Shown in pieces: positions 49,031 through 58,465 of a stretch of DNA of 64,000 nucleotides. The position numbers were made by a program, and so were the translations under genes. Position 1 is the stretch's first letter; each line of letters begins with the position of its first letter. The notes under the pieces were generated by a model. That model worked only from the letters and a program-made list of their open reading frames with translations, was not told where the DNA came from and did not search any database. The stretch comes from DYJK01 sp040755055 (GTDB lineage: Bacteria; Bacteroidota; Ignavibacteria; Ignavibacteriales; Melioribacteraceae): positions 1-64,000 of the forward strand of contig JBFMBS010000002.1 in the NCBI GenBank assembly GCA_040755055.1. Reading direction: 5' to 3'.

Positions 49031-51637
49031 TTAGAATCTCCCGGAGTAGAGTCCGCTTGATTTGGTAACTTTTAGGTCCTTAAACTCGGGAGCTTTCATT
49101 CTAATTTCAAAACGGAAACCTCTATATGTACCGAGTGGATTCCATGTGAAATTCATTTCCCAACAGTGGAGATCGCGGTAGATTGTAATTTGAGGTGCTG
49201 TAATTTCTTTTCTTTCAAAATCATAGCTGCCTCTTACTGTAAACTTCCAATACTCGGTTAAACTGAAACTGAGATTTGCACTTATGTTTGAATTTTTAGT
49301 TACTGCATCCGGGGTCGATTTAGAAAGATTATAATTGTAGTTTAGACTTAAATTCCATGGTATGCTAAAGTCAGGTGTTTCTGTTGCTTCGTAAATTGAA
49401 TTAGTATAAGTCGATTTCTTAAATAACTCTTCTTCATTATCCTCCGTTCTCTGTTTAGACTTACTTTTAGTTTCTTGTTTTTCGCCGGCAAGATTGGCAG
49501 ATATTGAAAAGTAAAAATTTGTTAACCTGAATAAACCCTTTCCGGCTGATGCCAATGTTCTATTAACCTTTTTTGTATTTATATAATCATAAAAAGTATA
49601 AGATGATGAGCCGTTAAAACTTAATATGGAACCGATTTGAGTTCGATAGTTTAAATTTAGGTCTGATAGTTTGAGACTATCGGCTGCGAAATTGTAACCA
49701 ACACTGGCATCAAAATTCAACAACTGAATTTTATTGCTGTCGTCCGATCTGGTTGTGTCGCTTGGATCCTTAGCTGTCTTAATTTCAAAAACGTTGCCAA
49801 CAGAAAAATTTATGTTTTGATTTTCACCGGAACCTGAACCGCCAAAAATTTGCCCCTCGTATTTATCATATTTAACTACTTTACCTTGCGCATCAACATA
49901 CGAACCCCAATATCCCCACTGATCAGAGGAAAAATCGGGGTAATACTGATAAGAAATTCTAGGAGTAATTGTGTGTCTGAATGCTTCAATTCCCAGAATA
50001 TTTGGCTGCATTATCCCGTATAATTTTGTTGAAGCAGATAGACTCATTTGAAAAGTTCGAACAAAATTGATTTCTTTAATTTCTTTGGTAACTAGAGAAT
50101 CAACTTTTTTAATTTCACCGGTTGTGGAATCAAACTTTTCAATTATAAAATTCTCTTTTTCAATTCTTTTGTTGTACCATTTTTCAGCATAAGAAAAGCT
50201 TGGCGAAATGTTAAAATATCCAATTTTAGGAGCAGCACTGATATTAATATTGTGTTGAATACCACCTCTAATTTTCAATCCATCTTTATCTTTTTTACGG
50301 TTGTTCCTAAAATTTCCTGAATAGCTATAGCCGATATATTCATACCATTTTTTGCTGCTGGTAGAAGTGTTTTCATCATTTGCAAATGGATAAGCTGTTT
50401 GTTTGGAAAATGTGATGTTTGGCAATATTTCATCAATAGTCCCGGAATCCAGATTTTGTGTTCTGCTGTAACTAAAATTTAAGCTCTTGTCATCTCCCCA
50501 TCTTTTGTTAAACGTTGCTGTTGATGTAATATTTCTTGTTAAAAGATTATTGTAATCTATACTGTTGCGGCTCAAGAAATTTGAAGATTGAAAACTAAGA
50601 TTGGCATTTAAACTCATGGTTGGGTCAATGGTCTGACTATGATTGACAGAAAGGCGCCAATCAGTTCCATCTTGTTTATATGCCAACGGATCATTTTCTT
50701 CGCCAACTTTAATTCTAGAATACCCGGCTTCTACCGTACCGTTAAAATCATAACGTTGTGCATAACGGAAGCGGCTCCGCAATCCATAACCACCTTTTGT
50801 GTAATAATCACCCGACAAAGTGAGATCCATATAATCATTCATCGCCCAAAAATATCCGAAGTTGTGGAAATATTGTCCCCGGCTTGCATCTTGTCCGTAA
50901 GTCGGAACAATTATCCCAGATCTTCTTCCAGATTCATTCGGGAAGACACCAAACGGAAGCGGAATCGGGAAAGGAACTCCGCCAATGTTCATGAAAATCC
51001 ATCTTGCAATAATTTTATCACCCTGAATAACTTTCATCTGATCGGCGGTGAAGTATGTATGCGGTGTATCTTCTTCGCAAGTTGTAAACATCCCGTTATC
51101 TATAAAGTATGTTTCTTTATCTACCTTTTTGACTTTTTCACCTTCGTAACGTGAATCTTCTTCTTTATTTTTAGCCATCGAGATATAACCGCTTTGATTT
51201 TTAAAATTATACCTCAACCATGTACCTTCGTATGCTTCGCCACCTTCCATTAAGATGGGAGTGTTTTTCAGCTTTCCCTTTGCCGAATCAGCAGTATCGG
51301 CTATGCCGTAAGCTTCTAATTCATTAGTATCATAATCGATAAATATCTTGGCGCTTTTTAGTTCTGTATCTTTATATTTCAAATCACCGGTGCCGTAGAT
51401 AAACATTTTCTTATTTCGTACATCGTATATAAGCGAATCGGTTGCAGCAGCAGTTATCACGGAAGTAATATCTGACTTTTTAGTTTTCGTCGAATCTGCT
51501 ATGGTAGAATCCGGCACAACAGTTTTAATCGAATCGGATACAATTTTGGTTGTATCATTTTGCTGTCCAATCAGCTTATTTGTGAACAAAAATGTAAGCA
51601 CAAGAAGAATAAAATATTTTTTGTTTCGATCGATCAA
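49031..51637 (-). CDS. lptD: LPS-assembly outer-membrane protein LptD
   Basis: Large beta-barrel that inserts lipopolysaccharide into the outer leaflet. The 868-aa protein has a signal peptide (YFILLVLTFLFTNKLIG, 8-24), an OstA-like periplasmic domain with MFIYGTGDLKYKDTELKS and IFIDYDTNELEAYG, and then the barrel. The barrel region shows GVPFPIPLPFGVFPNESGRR and SGIIVPTYG, followed by many aromatic-rich strands up to the C-terminus GLYSGRF. It is the Bacteroidota-type LptD. LptE is not evident nearby. Confidence 0.9.
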   Translation of the reverse strand: MIDRNKKYFILLVLTFLFTNKLIGQQNDTTKIVSDSIKTVVPDSTIADSTKTKKSDITSVITAAATDSLIYDVRNKKMFIYGTGDLKYKDTELKSAKIFIDYDTNELEAYGIADTADSAKGKLKNTPILMEGGEAYEGTWLRYNFKNQSGYISMAKNKEEDSRYEGEKVKKVDKETYFIDNGMFTTCEEDTPHTYFTADQMKVIQGDKIIARWIFMNIGGVPFPIPLPFGVFPNESGRRSGIIVPTYGQDASRGQYFHNFGYFWAMNDYMDLTLSGDYYTKGGYGLRSRFRYAQRYDFNGTVEAGYSRIKVGEENDPLAYKQDGTDWRLSVNHSQTIDPTMSLNANLSFQSSNFLSRNSIDYNNLLTRNITSTATFNKRWGDDKSLNFSYSRTQNLDSGTIDEILPNITFSKQTAYPFANDENTSTSSKKWYEYIGYSYSGNFRNNRKKDKDGLKIRGGIQHNINISAAPKIGYFNISPSFSYAEKWYNKRIEKENFIIEKFDSTTGEIKKVDSLVTKEIKEINFVRTFQMSLSASTKLYGIMQPNILGIEAFRHTITPRISYQYYPDFSSDQWGYWGSYVDAQGKVVKYDKYEGQIFGGSGSGENQNINFSVGNVFEIKTAKDPSDTTRSDDSNKIQLLNFDASVGYNFAADSLKLSDLNLNYRTQIGSILSFNGSSSYTFYDYINTKKVNRTLASAGKGLFRLTNFYFSISANLAGEKQETKSKSKQRTEDNEEELFKKSTYTNSIYEATETPDFSIPWNLSLNYNYNLSKSTPDAVTKNSNISANLSFSLTEYWKFTVRGSYDFERKEITAPQITIYRDLHCWEMNFTWNPLGTYRGFRFEIRMKAPEFKDLKVTKSSGLYSGRF

Positions 51638-51673
51638 AGTGTAACAACTTTAATTTATTATGTGGTGTTTATA

Positions 51674-52273
51674 TCAAAATGATTTATCTACAATCGTGAT
51701 TTCGTCAGGGTATTGAATGCTGCCAATCGGAGTACCTATAACCGGCTTTGTCATAAGTTTAATATTGGATGTCGAACTTCCCACGCCGCCTAATTTCAGA
51801 ACTAAACCAAGTACGTTATCAAGATTTTTATCCTTAATGATCTTTGCAACATCGAATTCAACATCCAAGCGGATGATAACATTCTCACCTTTGCCCGGAA
51901 TATAGGCCGGCGCTTTGATATTCCCGGCTACTGTTTCTCTGTCTTCAATAAATAAACGCCAAGGGAATGATTCGATCGTTAAATCAGTATTTCCAAAACC
52001 TCCGCTCCCCTCATTCGGATTTTTTGCCTCAACATTTAAATTAAATGTTAACGGCAATTTCCCTTGCAAAAGAGACGAGGTTAATTTCAATAATTCAACA
52101 GAGGAAAAATCCTTAGCAGTTTTTTTATTTGAGATTTGAATGCCGGCAAGTTTGTAATTATTTGCCGAATGAATCCTAAACTTTAAACGGGTAAAATTTT
52201 CAGCCGTTTGAAAAACCGAGCATGATATAACAACGTACGCGATAATAATCGCAGTGATTAACACTCTTTTCAT
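51674..52273 (-). CDS. LEA14-like lipoprotein
   Basis: A 199-aa exported protein whose signal peptide ends in the lipobox-like VVISCSVF, so Cys18 is probably lipidated. The rest resembles the LEA/WHy-type beta sandwich: GIQISNKKTAKDFSS, LPLTFNLNVEAKNPNEG, LTIESFPWRLFIEDRET and NVIIRLDVEFDV. It has no catalytic motif. Its start overlaps the Gfo/Idh/MocA stop by 4 bases, and it lies 36 bases before lptD, so it is part of an envelope-related run. Function unknown. Confidence 0.78.
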   Translation of the reverse strand: MKRVLITAIIIAYVVISCSVFQTAENFTRLKFRIHSANNYKLAGIQISNKKTAKDFSSVELLKLTSSLLQGKLPLTFNLNVEAKNPNEGSGGFGNTDLTIESFPWRLFIEDRETVAGNIKAPAYIPGKGENVIIRLDVEFDVAKIIKDKNLDNVLGLVLKLGGVGSSTSNIKLMTKPVIGTPIGSIQYPDEITIVDKSF

Positions 52274-53259
52274 GACAGTTTGGATTCATTAATTTTTTTT
52301 ATAATCATTTCAGCAACCTTCAATGCTTTTAATCCATCCGCACCGGTTATTGGGGGTCTAGTTCTATTATTAATAGAATCAACAAATAACTGCAGCTCAT
52401 GGCGTAATGCATTGATTTCAACTTGTTCCGGCTGTTCGTAAATAACAATTTTTTTCTTCTCGCCAACGCCGATTTCACCAAAGTTAATGAAAGAATTTTC
52501 AGGTAATTTTTCCGGGTGTACGAGGCGATAAACTTCTGATGTACCGGAAATAAAATCTAAGGTTATATACGCATCCCTCTGGAACATTCTCATCTTTCTC
52601 ATCTTCTTCTGGGAAATCCGGCTCGCTGTAACGTTTGCAACAGCACCGTTTTCAAATTCAATCCTTGCATTTGCAATATCTATCGAATCAGATACAACCG
52701 GTACACCGCTTGCCCTAACATCTTTTACGTCACTTTGTACTAGACTAAGGATTATGTCTATATCGTGAATCATTAAGTCGAGCACAACAGCAACATCGGT
52801 TCCGCGAGGATTGAATTGCGATAATCGGTCAGTCTGTATAAACATCGGATTCAAATCATATTGTTCCAGCGAAACAAGTGCCGGGTTGAATCGTTCAATG
52901 TGTCCTACTTGAAAATTCAGATTGCGTTCATTAGAAATTTTTACCAGCTCTTCTGCTTCCCATATCTGCGATGTAATCGGTTTTTCTACAAATACATGTT
53001 TGCTATTTTCGAATGCTTGTTTTACCAATTTATAATGAGAACTCGTTGATGCAACTATAACTACAGCTTGTGCTTGATTAAACAAATCATTAATGTTTTG
53101 GTAAGCCGTAACATTAAATTCATCCGCAACTTTTATAGCCTTCTCAGAATCAACATCGTAAACACCAACTAAAATTCCATTCTCCACTTGTTGAAATAAT
53201 TTTGTGTGAAGTTTACCGAGATGCCCGGTACCTATGATACCAACTTTTAATTTTTCCAT
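52270..53259 (-). CDS. Gfo/Idh/MocA-family oxidoreductase
   Basis: NAD(P)-binding sugar-type oxidoreductase of 329 aa. The dinucleotide loop is VGIIGTGHLGKLHTKLF (6-22), and the family EKP motif follows in HVFVEKPITS (about 89-98). The second domain contains the catalytic-region HIERFNPAL and DLMIHDIDIILSLV. In this group such enzymes often work on nucleotide-linked sugars or inositol-like substrates. The substrate is unknown. It overlaps the plug-protein gene by 13 bases upstream and the lipoprotein gene by 4 downstream. Confidence 0.87.
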   Translation of the reverse strand: MEKLKVGIIGTGHLGKLHTKLFQQVENGILVGVYDVDSEKAIKVADEFNVTAYQNINDLFNQAQAVVIVASTSSHYKLVKQAFENSKHVFVEKPITSQIWEAEELVKISNERNLNFQVGHIERFNPALVSLEQYDLNPMFIQTDRLSQFNPRGTDVAVVLDLMIHDIDIILSLVQSDVKDVRASGVPVVSDSIDIANARIEFENGAVANVTASRISQKKMRKMRMFQRDAYITLDFISGTSEVYRLVHPEKLPENSFINFGEIGVGEKKKIVIYEQPEQVEINALRHELQLFVDSINNRTRPPITGADGLKALKVAEMIIKKINESKLS

Positions 53260-54494
53260 AACTCCCCGGAATTAATTTTTTGATAGCCGATTATTTTATC
53301 ATAACCGCCTTTCTCTTGCGATTCATAGAAAAGAAAAATATTATACTCATTATTTGTTTCCCAAAAGTTTCCTTCCAATATATGCCAATCTATATTTTTA
53401 ACTTCCCCACCAACTACGTCACCGGTTACATACTGATAATCATAAACTCCACGTTTTAATTGAAGCTGTAAATTCAGTAAACCGTTATCATCAAACATTT
53501 CGTATAAAGGTAAAACTTTCCAATCATTAAATGATCCGACAAGAAAAATTGATGATGTAATGTTTTCGGGCGGACGGATTTTGAAATTTACTTTGACATA
53601 TTCGGCATAATCATTTCTGTAATCAAGAAATATCGAGCCGCCATTTAAATCGCGCAATCCCTTCTTAAAAAAATTTGACGTTTCAATTCCCGTATGTTGG
53701 GGATTTATTACCGGTTGATTAAATCGATTCTCGTCACGGAAATCCGTGTTACGGTATTCATTGCCGGGTAAAAGATCCTTGGCAACAAACACAAAACGAT
53801 CGCTGCCATTCCATTCGTAATAATTTGTTAGATGATTCAACTGACGATCTATTATTATCGGGTACGATATTTTTTTGTTTTCAATTATCTCAACAGATTT
53901 TACGCCGGTTGGGAATACAGAATCAGGAAGATTGAAAGAAGTTTTAATCGAAATCGATCTGCCCAGTTCTGCCGGTTCAGGTATTGAACCTTCAACCCTA
54001 CCTTTATCGATTGCAACTTTTAATTTTATTTCTTTAGAGACAACATAAAATTTCCCTTCACCGTAAATACGATCTCTTTCACTTTGATCAACAATAAAAA
54101 ATTTCCACTTGCCGGGAAATGGGAAATTCACATTTTGATTAGGGAACGTACCGGTGTAATGATACTTGGCACCTTTAACTCTTAACGGCAGCCGGTCCAG
54201 CCAAAGATTATTTTCGGTATTATATCTTGGATTTAACAAAAAAACATTTTCATACGGCTGCCAATTAAAATCACAAAATCTGAAAAGAAGCATTAAATTC
54301 GGCTGGTATTCTCCATCAACATCGAATTCAATTGTGATACTTTTCATGCTTGAACTTGTAGAATCGATAACCGGCAAATCAGTTTGATAAGCCGAAGAAA
54401 AAACACGAAGACTTTTTATCTGGAAATCCTGAGATAAAAGAATATTGTTAATGAAAATAAACGGGATAACAATTATTAAAATATTTCGACGCAT
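53247..54494 (-). CDS. T9SS plug protein (DUF5103)
   Basis: Exported protein of the DUF5103 family, whose characterised members act as the plug of the type IX SprA translocon when it is not engaged with cargo. The 415-aa sequence begins with a signal peptide (NILIIVIPFIFINNILL, 4-20), then QIKSLRVFSSAYQTDLPV and LLFRFCDFNWQPYENVF, split from each other. The C-terminal part has FLVGSFNDWKVLPLYEMFDD and RGVYDYQYVTG, an immunoglobulin-like end. It overlaps the 79-aa gene by 19 bases and the Gfo/Idh gene by 13. It is far from sprA-porX (16 kb), so T9SS genes form more than one locus. Confidence 0.85.
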   Translation of the reverse strand: MRRNILIIVIPFIFINNILLSQDFQIKSLRVFSSAYQTDLPVIDSTSSSMKSITIEFDVDGEYQPNLMLLFRFCDFNWQPYENVFLLNPRYNTENNLWLDRLPLRVKGAKYHYTGTFPNQNVNFPFPGKWKFFIVDQSERDRIYGEGKFYVVSKEIKLKVAIDKGRVEGSIPEPAELGRSISIKTSFNLPDSVFPTGVKSVEIIENKKISYPIIIDRQLNHLTNYYEWNGSDRFVFVAKDLLPGNEYRNTDFRDENRFNQPVINPQHTGIETSNFFKKGLRDLNGGSIFLDYRNDYAEYVKVNFKIRPPENITSSIFLVGSFNDWKVLPLYEMFDDNGLLNLQLQLKRGVYDYQYVTGDVVGGEVKNIDWHILEGNFWETNNEYNIFLFYESQEKGGYDKIIGYQKINSGELWKN

Positions 54495-54715
54495 TTTATA
54501 GAAGTATATGGAATGAATATGTTAAAAGTTTGTTTCTCGCGTGTTGACTCGAGTAAGATACCGTCGTCGTAGGCGGCAGTAAGTTTACCTACTTTAAATA
54601 CTATCTCATAAAATGTAGGTTCTTTATCATCGTCTTTACCATAAACGACCCCATAGTTTTCATTCATCGTCACATTCAAAGTTTTATCTTTGAATTGATT
54701 CCAGTCCAATTTCAT
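54476..54715 (-). CDS. Small conserved-looking protein, unknown
   Basis: A 79-aa acidic/hydrophobic protein (LDWNQFKDKTLNVTMNENYG at its start; FNIFIPYTSIKCVEIF at its end). It alternates short strands and has no signal peptide or membrane segment. Its last codons overlap the signal-peptide codons of the plug-protein gene by 19 bases. An upstream site with CACTTACAAAGGTGAATC supports translation. I cannot assign a family. Overlap with the T9SS plug suggests that it is co-expressed, and a role in the same system is inference. Confidence 0.55.
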   Translation of the reverse strand: MKLDWNQFKDKTLNVTMNENYGVVYGKDDDKEPTFYEIVFKVGKLTAAYDDGILLESTREKQTFNIFIPYTSIKCVEIF

Positions 54716-54860
54716 GATTCACCTTTGTAAGTGAGAGGTTAATTTTTGTTCAAAAAGTAGTTAAAAATGAATTCTTTTACAATTGATAAAGAATTACGGG
54801 AAATTTAAGAAATGGATTATTGAAGAAGCGGCAGCTGAGCTACCGCTGTAGAAATGTAAA

Positions 54861-55793
54861 TTATTTTTCTAAGATATCGATATCACCGCCGCTAGTGCTG
54901 CAAACTAATTTTTCACCACCACCGTTAAATTCTGCTTTAAGTTCACCGCGTTTTACTTTATTACTCCTCGAATTTGAAAAATTGCAATCTATATCGCCGC
55001 CGGTTGTTTCGAGATCCACGTTAGCTTTAAATGCAGAAGGTATAGTTACACGAATATCACCACCGGATGTTGATGCATATATTCCTTCATTCGATCCCGA
55101 ATAATTTATTTCGACATCACCGCCGGAAGTTTTTGCCGAGACACTTCCGTCATTTGATTCAATATTAATATCTCCGCCGGATGTAGATGCTCTTAGTCCA
55201 CCGTTATGCTTTATAGTTCTGATATCACCACCGGAAGTAGAAACTTCAGCTTTGCCTTTATGATTATTCAGTGTAATATCTCCGCCGGATGTTTCAATAT
55301 CTACCACTCCTTTGGAATCCTTTAATAATACATCGCCACCCGATGTATCTAAATTAAATTTTCCGGTTAAACCATAAACTTCAATATCTCCGCCCGAAGT
55401 TTCAATCAAAGGATTATATTGATAAGGTACCGATGCTTCAATTCTAACACTATAACCGCCTCCCCAACTGAAAAACCATGAATCCTTCTTCTTGGCAATA
55501 ACCTTAACACCGCCATCAACATTTTCTATCCTAAATTCCATTTTGTCTTTAGCTCTTTCGTTACCGTAAATTTTTATATAGACCTCATTTTTATCCCAGC
55601 TAAAAACTTTTACATCCGCACCCGAAGCATCTACATAAAGATTATCGCCGCTCTTTGCCGGTATTGATTTTTCTTTTATCAGTTTAATCTCACTTGCAAA
55701 AAGATCGGTTGTTAAAGATAATCCTATCAATAACAGCACAACCGTAAATAGACACTTCTTCATATTACTTAGTTCTTCAATAAAGAATTTCAT
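54861..55793 (-). CDS. Exported DUF4097 beta-helix protein with TSGGD repeats
   Basis: A 310-aa exported protein. The start at 55791-55793 is supported by AGGAGGGTGAA directly upstream, giving an N-terminus MKFFIEELSNMKKCLFTVVL with an export helix (LFTVVLLLIGLSLTT). An alternative ATG ten codons later has no such site. From about residue 125 to the end, nine copies of T(S/T)GGD(I/V) recur roughly every 15-25 residues, the pattern of a short right-handed beta helix in the DUF4097 family. A positively charged, Trp-rich stretch (KKDSWFFSWGGGYSVRIEA) precedes the repeats. Biological role unknown. It lies 145 bases upstream of the 79-aa gene. Confidence 0.83.
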   Translation of the reverse strand: MKFFIEELSNMKKCLFTVVLLLIGLSLTTDLFASEIKLIKEKSIPAKSGDNLYVDASGADVKVFSWDKNEVYIKIYGNERAKDKMEFRIENVDGGVKVIAKKKDSWFFSWGGGYSVRIEASVPYQYNPLIETSGGDIEVYGLTGKFNLDTSGGDVLLKDSKGVVDIETSGGDITLNNHKGKAEVSTSGGDIRTIKHNGGLRASTSGGDINIESNDGSVSAKTSGGDVEINYSGSNEGIYASTSGGDIRVTIPSAFKANVDLETTGGDIDCNFSNSRSNKVKRGELKAEFNGGGEKLVCSTSGGDIDILEK

Positions 55794-55948
55794 TTCACCC
55801 TCCTTTTATTTTCACAACTTTAGACTTAACTAGCGTTCTGGAAGTTACATGGATTTAGACCATAATCCGGGTTTAATAGTTGTACACCGTAATAAATTTT
55901 TTTGGTGATTGACAAAACATATATTTGCACTGAACAAAAGAGGCAAGT

Positions 55949-56716
55949 TTGAATCACTTAGCAAGAACTGCTTTTATAATTTTTTTGATTTCTATATCAA
56001 CCGGGTACACACAGAACAAACTAAACTTTGATCAATTTGGTGACGAAACAATCGAATTTATTAGACAACCGATTAAATGGAATGCCTCTGATTACGGCAA
56101 GTTAGGTTTAGTTGCTTTATCAACTTACTTAGTTATGTATTTAGATGAAGATATTAGAAGTGAAATGTTAATGGATCGTTCTTATTATTACAGTTTGCCG
56201 ATTGAAGGTGCAAGAATATGGGGTGAACCATATACAACACTGTTATTCAGCGGTGCTCTTGCAATAAGCGGTATAGCAAATGATAATTTTACTAATAAAA
56301 AAATAGCATTCGAAATTGCACAATCTGCTGTCTATACTGTTTCTGTTACGCAATTTCTGAAATTGGCAGTTGGGCGAGAAAGACCATATCTAAATTCAGG
56401 CGCAACTAACTTTTCACCATTTCAAAAAGTAGATAACGATTATTGGTCGTTACCTTCCGGACACACAAGTTTAGCTTTTTCACTTTCAACTATTCTTTCA
56501 AAAAATTCCAAACCGGATTTGCTAAAAGCAGTATGGTTTATACCGGCTATAATGACAGCATTTTCAAGAGTGTACCAGGATAAGCATTGGACTTCAGACG
56601 TTTTACTTGGTGCTGCAGTTGGATACTTTATTGCGGAATGGGTTCACAAACAGCATGATGCGAAAGAAACAAACATGGAGAGTAATCAGCTAATAATGTT
56701 TTCGATAGCATTTTAA
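55949..56716 (+). CDS. PAP2-family phosphatase
   Basis: Lipid- or pyrophosphate-phosphatase family protein of 255 aa. The three signature motifs are present: KLAVGRERPYL (about 136-146), SLPSGHTSLAFS and SRVYQDKHWTSDVLLGAAV. These give the Lys/Arg/Arg-Pro, Ser-Gly-His and Arg-His-Asp residues. A signal-type helix starts the protein (RTAFIIFLISISTGYTQN) and further helices follow, so it sits in the envelope. The start is TTG at 55949-55951, favoured by the AGAGG just upstream and by the signal sequence following directly. It is monocistronic with a perfect terminator after it. The substrate, perhaps undecaprenyl pyrophosphate or phosphatidate, is not assigned. Confidence 0.85.
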   Translation: MNHLARTAFIIFLISISTGYTQNKLNFDQFGDETIEFIRQPIKWNASDYGKLGLVALSTYLVMYLDEDIRSEMLMDRSYYYSLPIEGARIWGEPYTTLLFSGALAISGIANDNFTNKKIAFEIAQSAVYTVSVTQFLKLAVGRERPYLNSGATNFSPFQKVDNDYWSLPSGHTSLAFSLSTILSKNSKPDLLKAVWFIPAIMTAFSRVYQDKHWTSDVLLGAAVGYFIAEWVHKQHDAKETNMESNQLIMFSIAF

Positions 56717-56749
56717 AAAGCTTCCATCTTTTACAAAGATGGAAGCTTT
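56717..56749. terminator. Strong bidirectional terminator between PAP2 and pntB
   Basis: AAAGCTTCCATCTTT, the loop TAC and AAAGATGGAAGCTTT make a perfect 15-base stem. It begins directly after the PAP2 stop codon and ends 13 bases before the pntB stop on the other strand. Both flanks have A or T runs. Confidence 0.9.
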
Positions 56750-56761
56750 AATAAAAGTAAA

Positions 56762-58156
56762 TCATAAATTTTTTATTTCGTGAGCTAATTTTGTAATAGC
56801 ATCCTTTGCATCACCAAAATACATCAAAGAATTCGGATAGAAAAACAATTCATTATCAATACCGGCGTACCCGGCATTCATGGATCTTTTATTGATTATC
56901 ACAGTTTTTGCATAATCGACATTAAGAATTGGCATACCGTAAATTGGACTATTCTTATCGTGCCTTGCAGCCGGATTAACAACATCATTTGCTCCAATAA
57001 TAAGTGCAATATCAGTATTTGGGAAATCATCATTAATATCTTCCATAGCCAGCATTTTATCATAAGAAATCTGTGCTTCTGCTAATAGTACGTTCATATG
57101 CCCCGGCATTCTTCCGGCAACGGGATGAATAGCAAATCTTACTTTCTTTCCCTTTGATTCAAGTATGTTAACCAAATCTCTTACAGCATGCTGAGCTTGG
57201 GCAACAGCCATTCCATAACCCGGGACAATAATAATATTTTCAGCCACATCAAATAACATAGCTAATTCTTCTTGATCAATTGATTTAACTTGTCCCTTAA
57301 CCGAATCTGTTGTGGCTGTTGCGGAAGAAGAACCGGCAGATTCCCAACCTCCTAAAACTACGTTCATTAATGAACGGTTCATGCCTTTACACATAATCAA
57401 TGTAAGAATTATTCCAGAAGCACCTACTAAAGCTCCAGCGATAATTAGTTCATTATTCTTTAAGACAAAACCAGTCATAGAACCGGCTAATCCTGAATAT
57501 GAATTAAGTAATGAAATTGCAACGGGCATATCTGCACCACCGATAGGCAAAACTAAAAGCACACCGAGTAATAATGATATCAAAGCAATCAAAATCACAA
57601 CCCATTCTAGATTAGGATCTATTACAAACCAGGTGCCTAAAGCAAACGTAATAACTAATAAAAGTAAATTGATTGGATGCTGTAACGGATATTTAACCAC
57701 TTTCCCCGTAACTAAACCTTGAAGCTTGCCAAAAGCCATAAGTGAACCAGTAAACGTAACCGCGCCTATCAAAATGCTAAGAGCTATAGTTACATCAGTT
57801 TGAATATTAAACGACCATGTCGGGAAATTTTTCATCTTGTAGTATTCGGAAACAGCAACAAGCAACGAAGCGCCTCCGCCAAACCCATTCAATAATCCCA
57901 CCATTTGAGGCATACCGGTCATTGGGGTTTTGTATGCCATCAATGCACCAATAATACTCCCGATTAAAAATCCAATAATAATCCATTCGAAGGTAAGTAC
58001 ATGCTGATCAAATAAGGTAATAACAATTGCAATCAGCATTCCGATAGCCGCCAATAAATTTCCTTTTCTAGCAGTCTTTGGTGATGATAAATTTTTTATT
58101 CCTATAATAAAAAGCACAGATGAAATGAGATAACTAACTTCAATAATTATATTCAT
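56762..58156 (-). CDS. pntB: NAD(P) transhydrogenase beta subunit
   Basis: Membrane and NADP-binding subunit of the proton-translocating transhydrogenase. The protein is about 464 aa. It begins MNIIIEVSYLISSVLFIIG, has several helices, and carries the NADP-binding domain with IIVPGYGMAVAQAQHAV, HPVAGRMPGHMNVLLAEA and ALIIGANDVVNPAARHD. The ATG at 58154-58156 is favoured by homology. A GTG four codons earlier would overlap the pntA2 stop. The gene follows pntA2 directly. Together with pntA it lets the cell exchange NADH and NADPH using the proton gradient. Confidence 0.95.
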   Translation of the reverse strand: MNIIIEVSYLISSVLFIIGIKNLSSPKTARKGNLLAAIGMLIAIVITLFDQHVLTFEWIIIGFLIGSIIGALMAYKTPMTGMPQMVGLLNGFGGGASLLVAVSEYYKMKNFPTWSFNIQTDVTIALSILIGAVTFTGSLMAFGKLQGLVTGKVVKYPLQHPINLLLLVITFALGTWFVIDPNLEWVVILIALISLLLGVLLVLPIGGADMPVAISLLNSYSGLAGSMTGFVLKNNELIIAGALVGASGIILTLIMCKGMNRSLMNVVLGGWESAGSSSATATTDSVKGQVKSIDQEELAMLFDVAENIIIVPGYGMAVAQAQHAVRDLVNILESKGKKVRFAIHPVAGRMPGHMNVLLAEAQISYDKMLAMEDINDDFPNTDIALIIGANDVVNPAARHDKNSPIYGMPILNVDYAKTVIINKRSMNAGYAGIDNELFFYPNSLMYFGDAKDAITKLAHEIKNL

Positions 58157-58164
58157 AGTTGATC

Positions 58165-58449
58165 TCACTTCTTCTTAAACATTTTAAGCATACGATCAGT
58201 AACTAAAAAACCACCAACTACATTTATCGTTGCGAAAATGACAGCTATTAAACCAAGTATTGTACTAATGGTGAATTCATGTAAGCCGGCGCTTAAAATT
58301 GCACCAACAATTGTAATTCCAGATATTGCATTGGAACCTGACATTAACGGCGTGTGCAATGTTGGAGGAACTTTTGTAATTAATTCAAATCCAACAAAGA
58401 TCGCTAAGACGAACACATATACAAGCATAATTAAACCAAGAGTTTCCAT
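58165..58449 (-). CDS. pntA2: NAD(P) transhydrogenase alpha-2 (membrane) subunit
   Basis: Short membrane subunit of the three-part transhydrogenase, 94 aa, corresponding to the C-terminal helices of the E. coli alpha subunit. It has about three helices, with the conserved PPTLHTPLMSGSNAISGI loop and GGFLVTDRMLKMFKKK at the end. Its stop lies 8 bases before the pntB start, and it begins 16 bases after the pntA stop. This split is the usual form in many bacteria outside the enterics. Confidence 0.93.
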   Translation of the reverse strand: METLGLIMLVYVFVLAIFVGFELITKVPPTLHTPLMSGSNAISGITIVGAILSAGLHEFTISTILGLIAVIFATINVVGGFLVTDRMLKMFKKK

Positions 58450-58465
58450 TTTAACCCCTTATCAA

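Noticed and set aside
54820..55104. Plus-strand frame with repeated SPP and SRS residues
   Set aside because: It is the antisense shadow of the TSGGD repeats, and its regularity comes from the repeat on the other strand.
54861..55793. A CRISPR array in the repeated CACCGGATGT region
   Set aside because: The repeats are protein-coding, unequal in spacing and diverged, with no constant-length spacers and no cas genes nearby.
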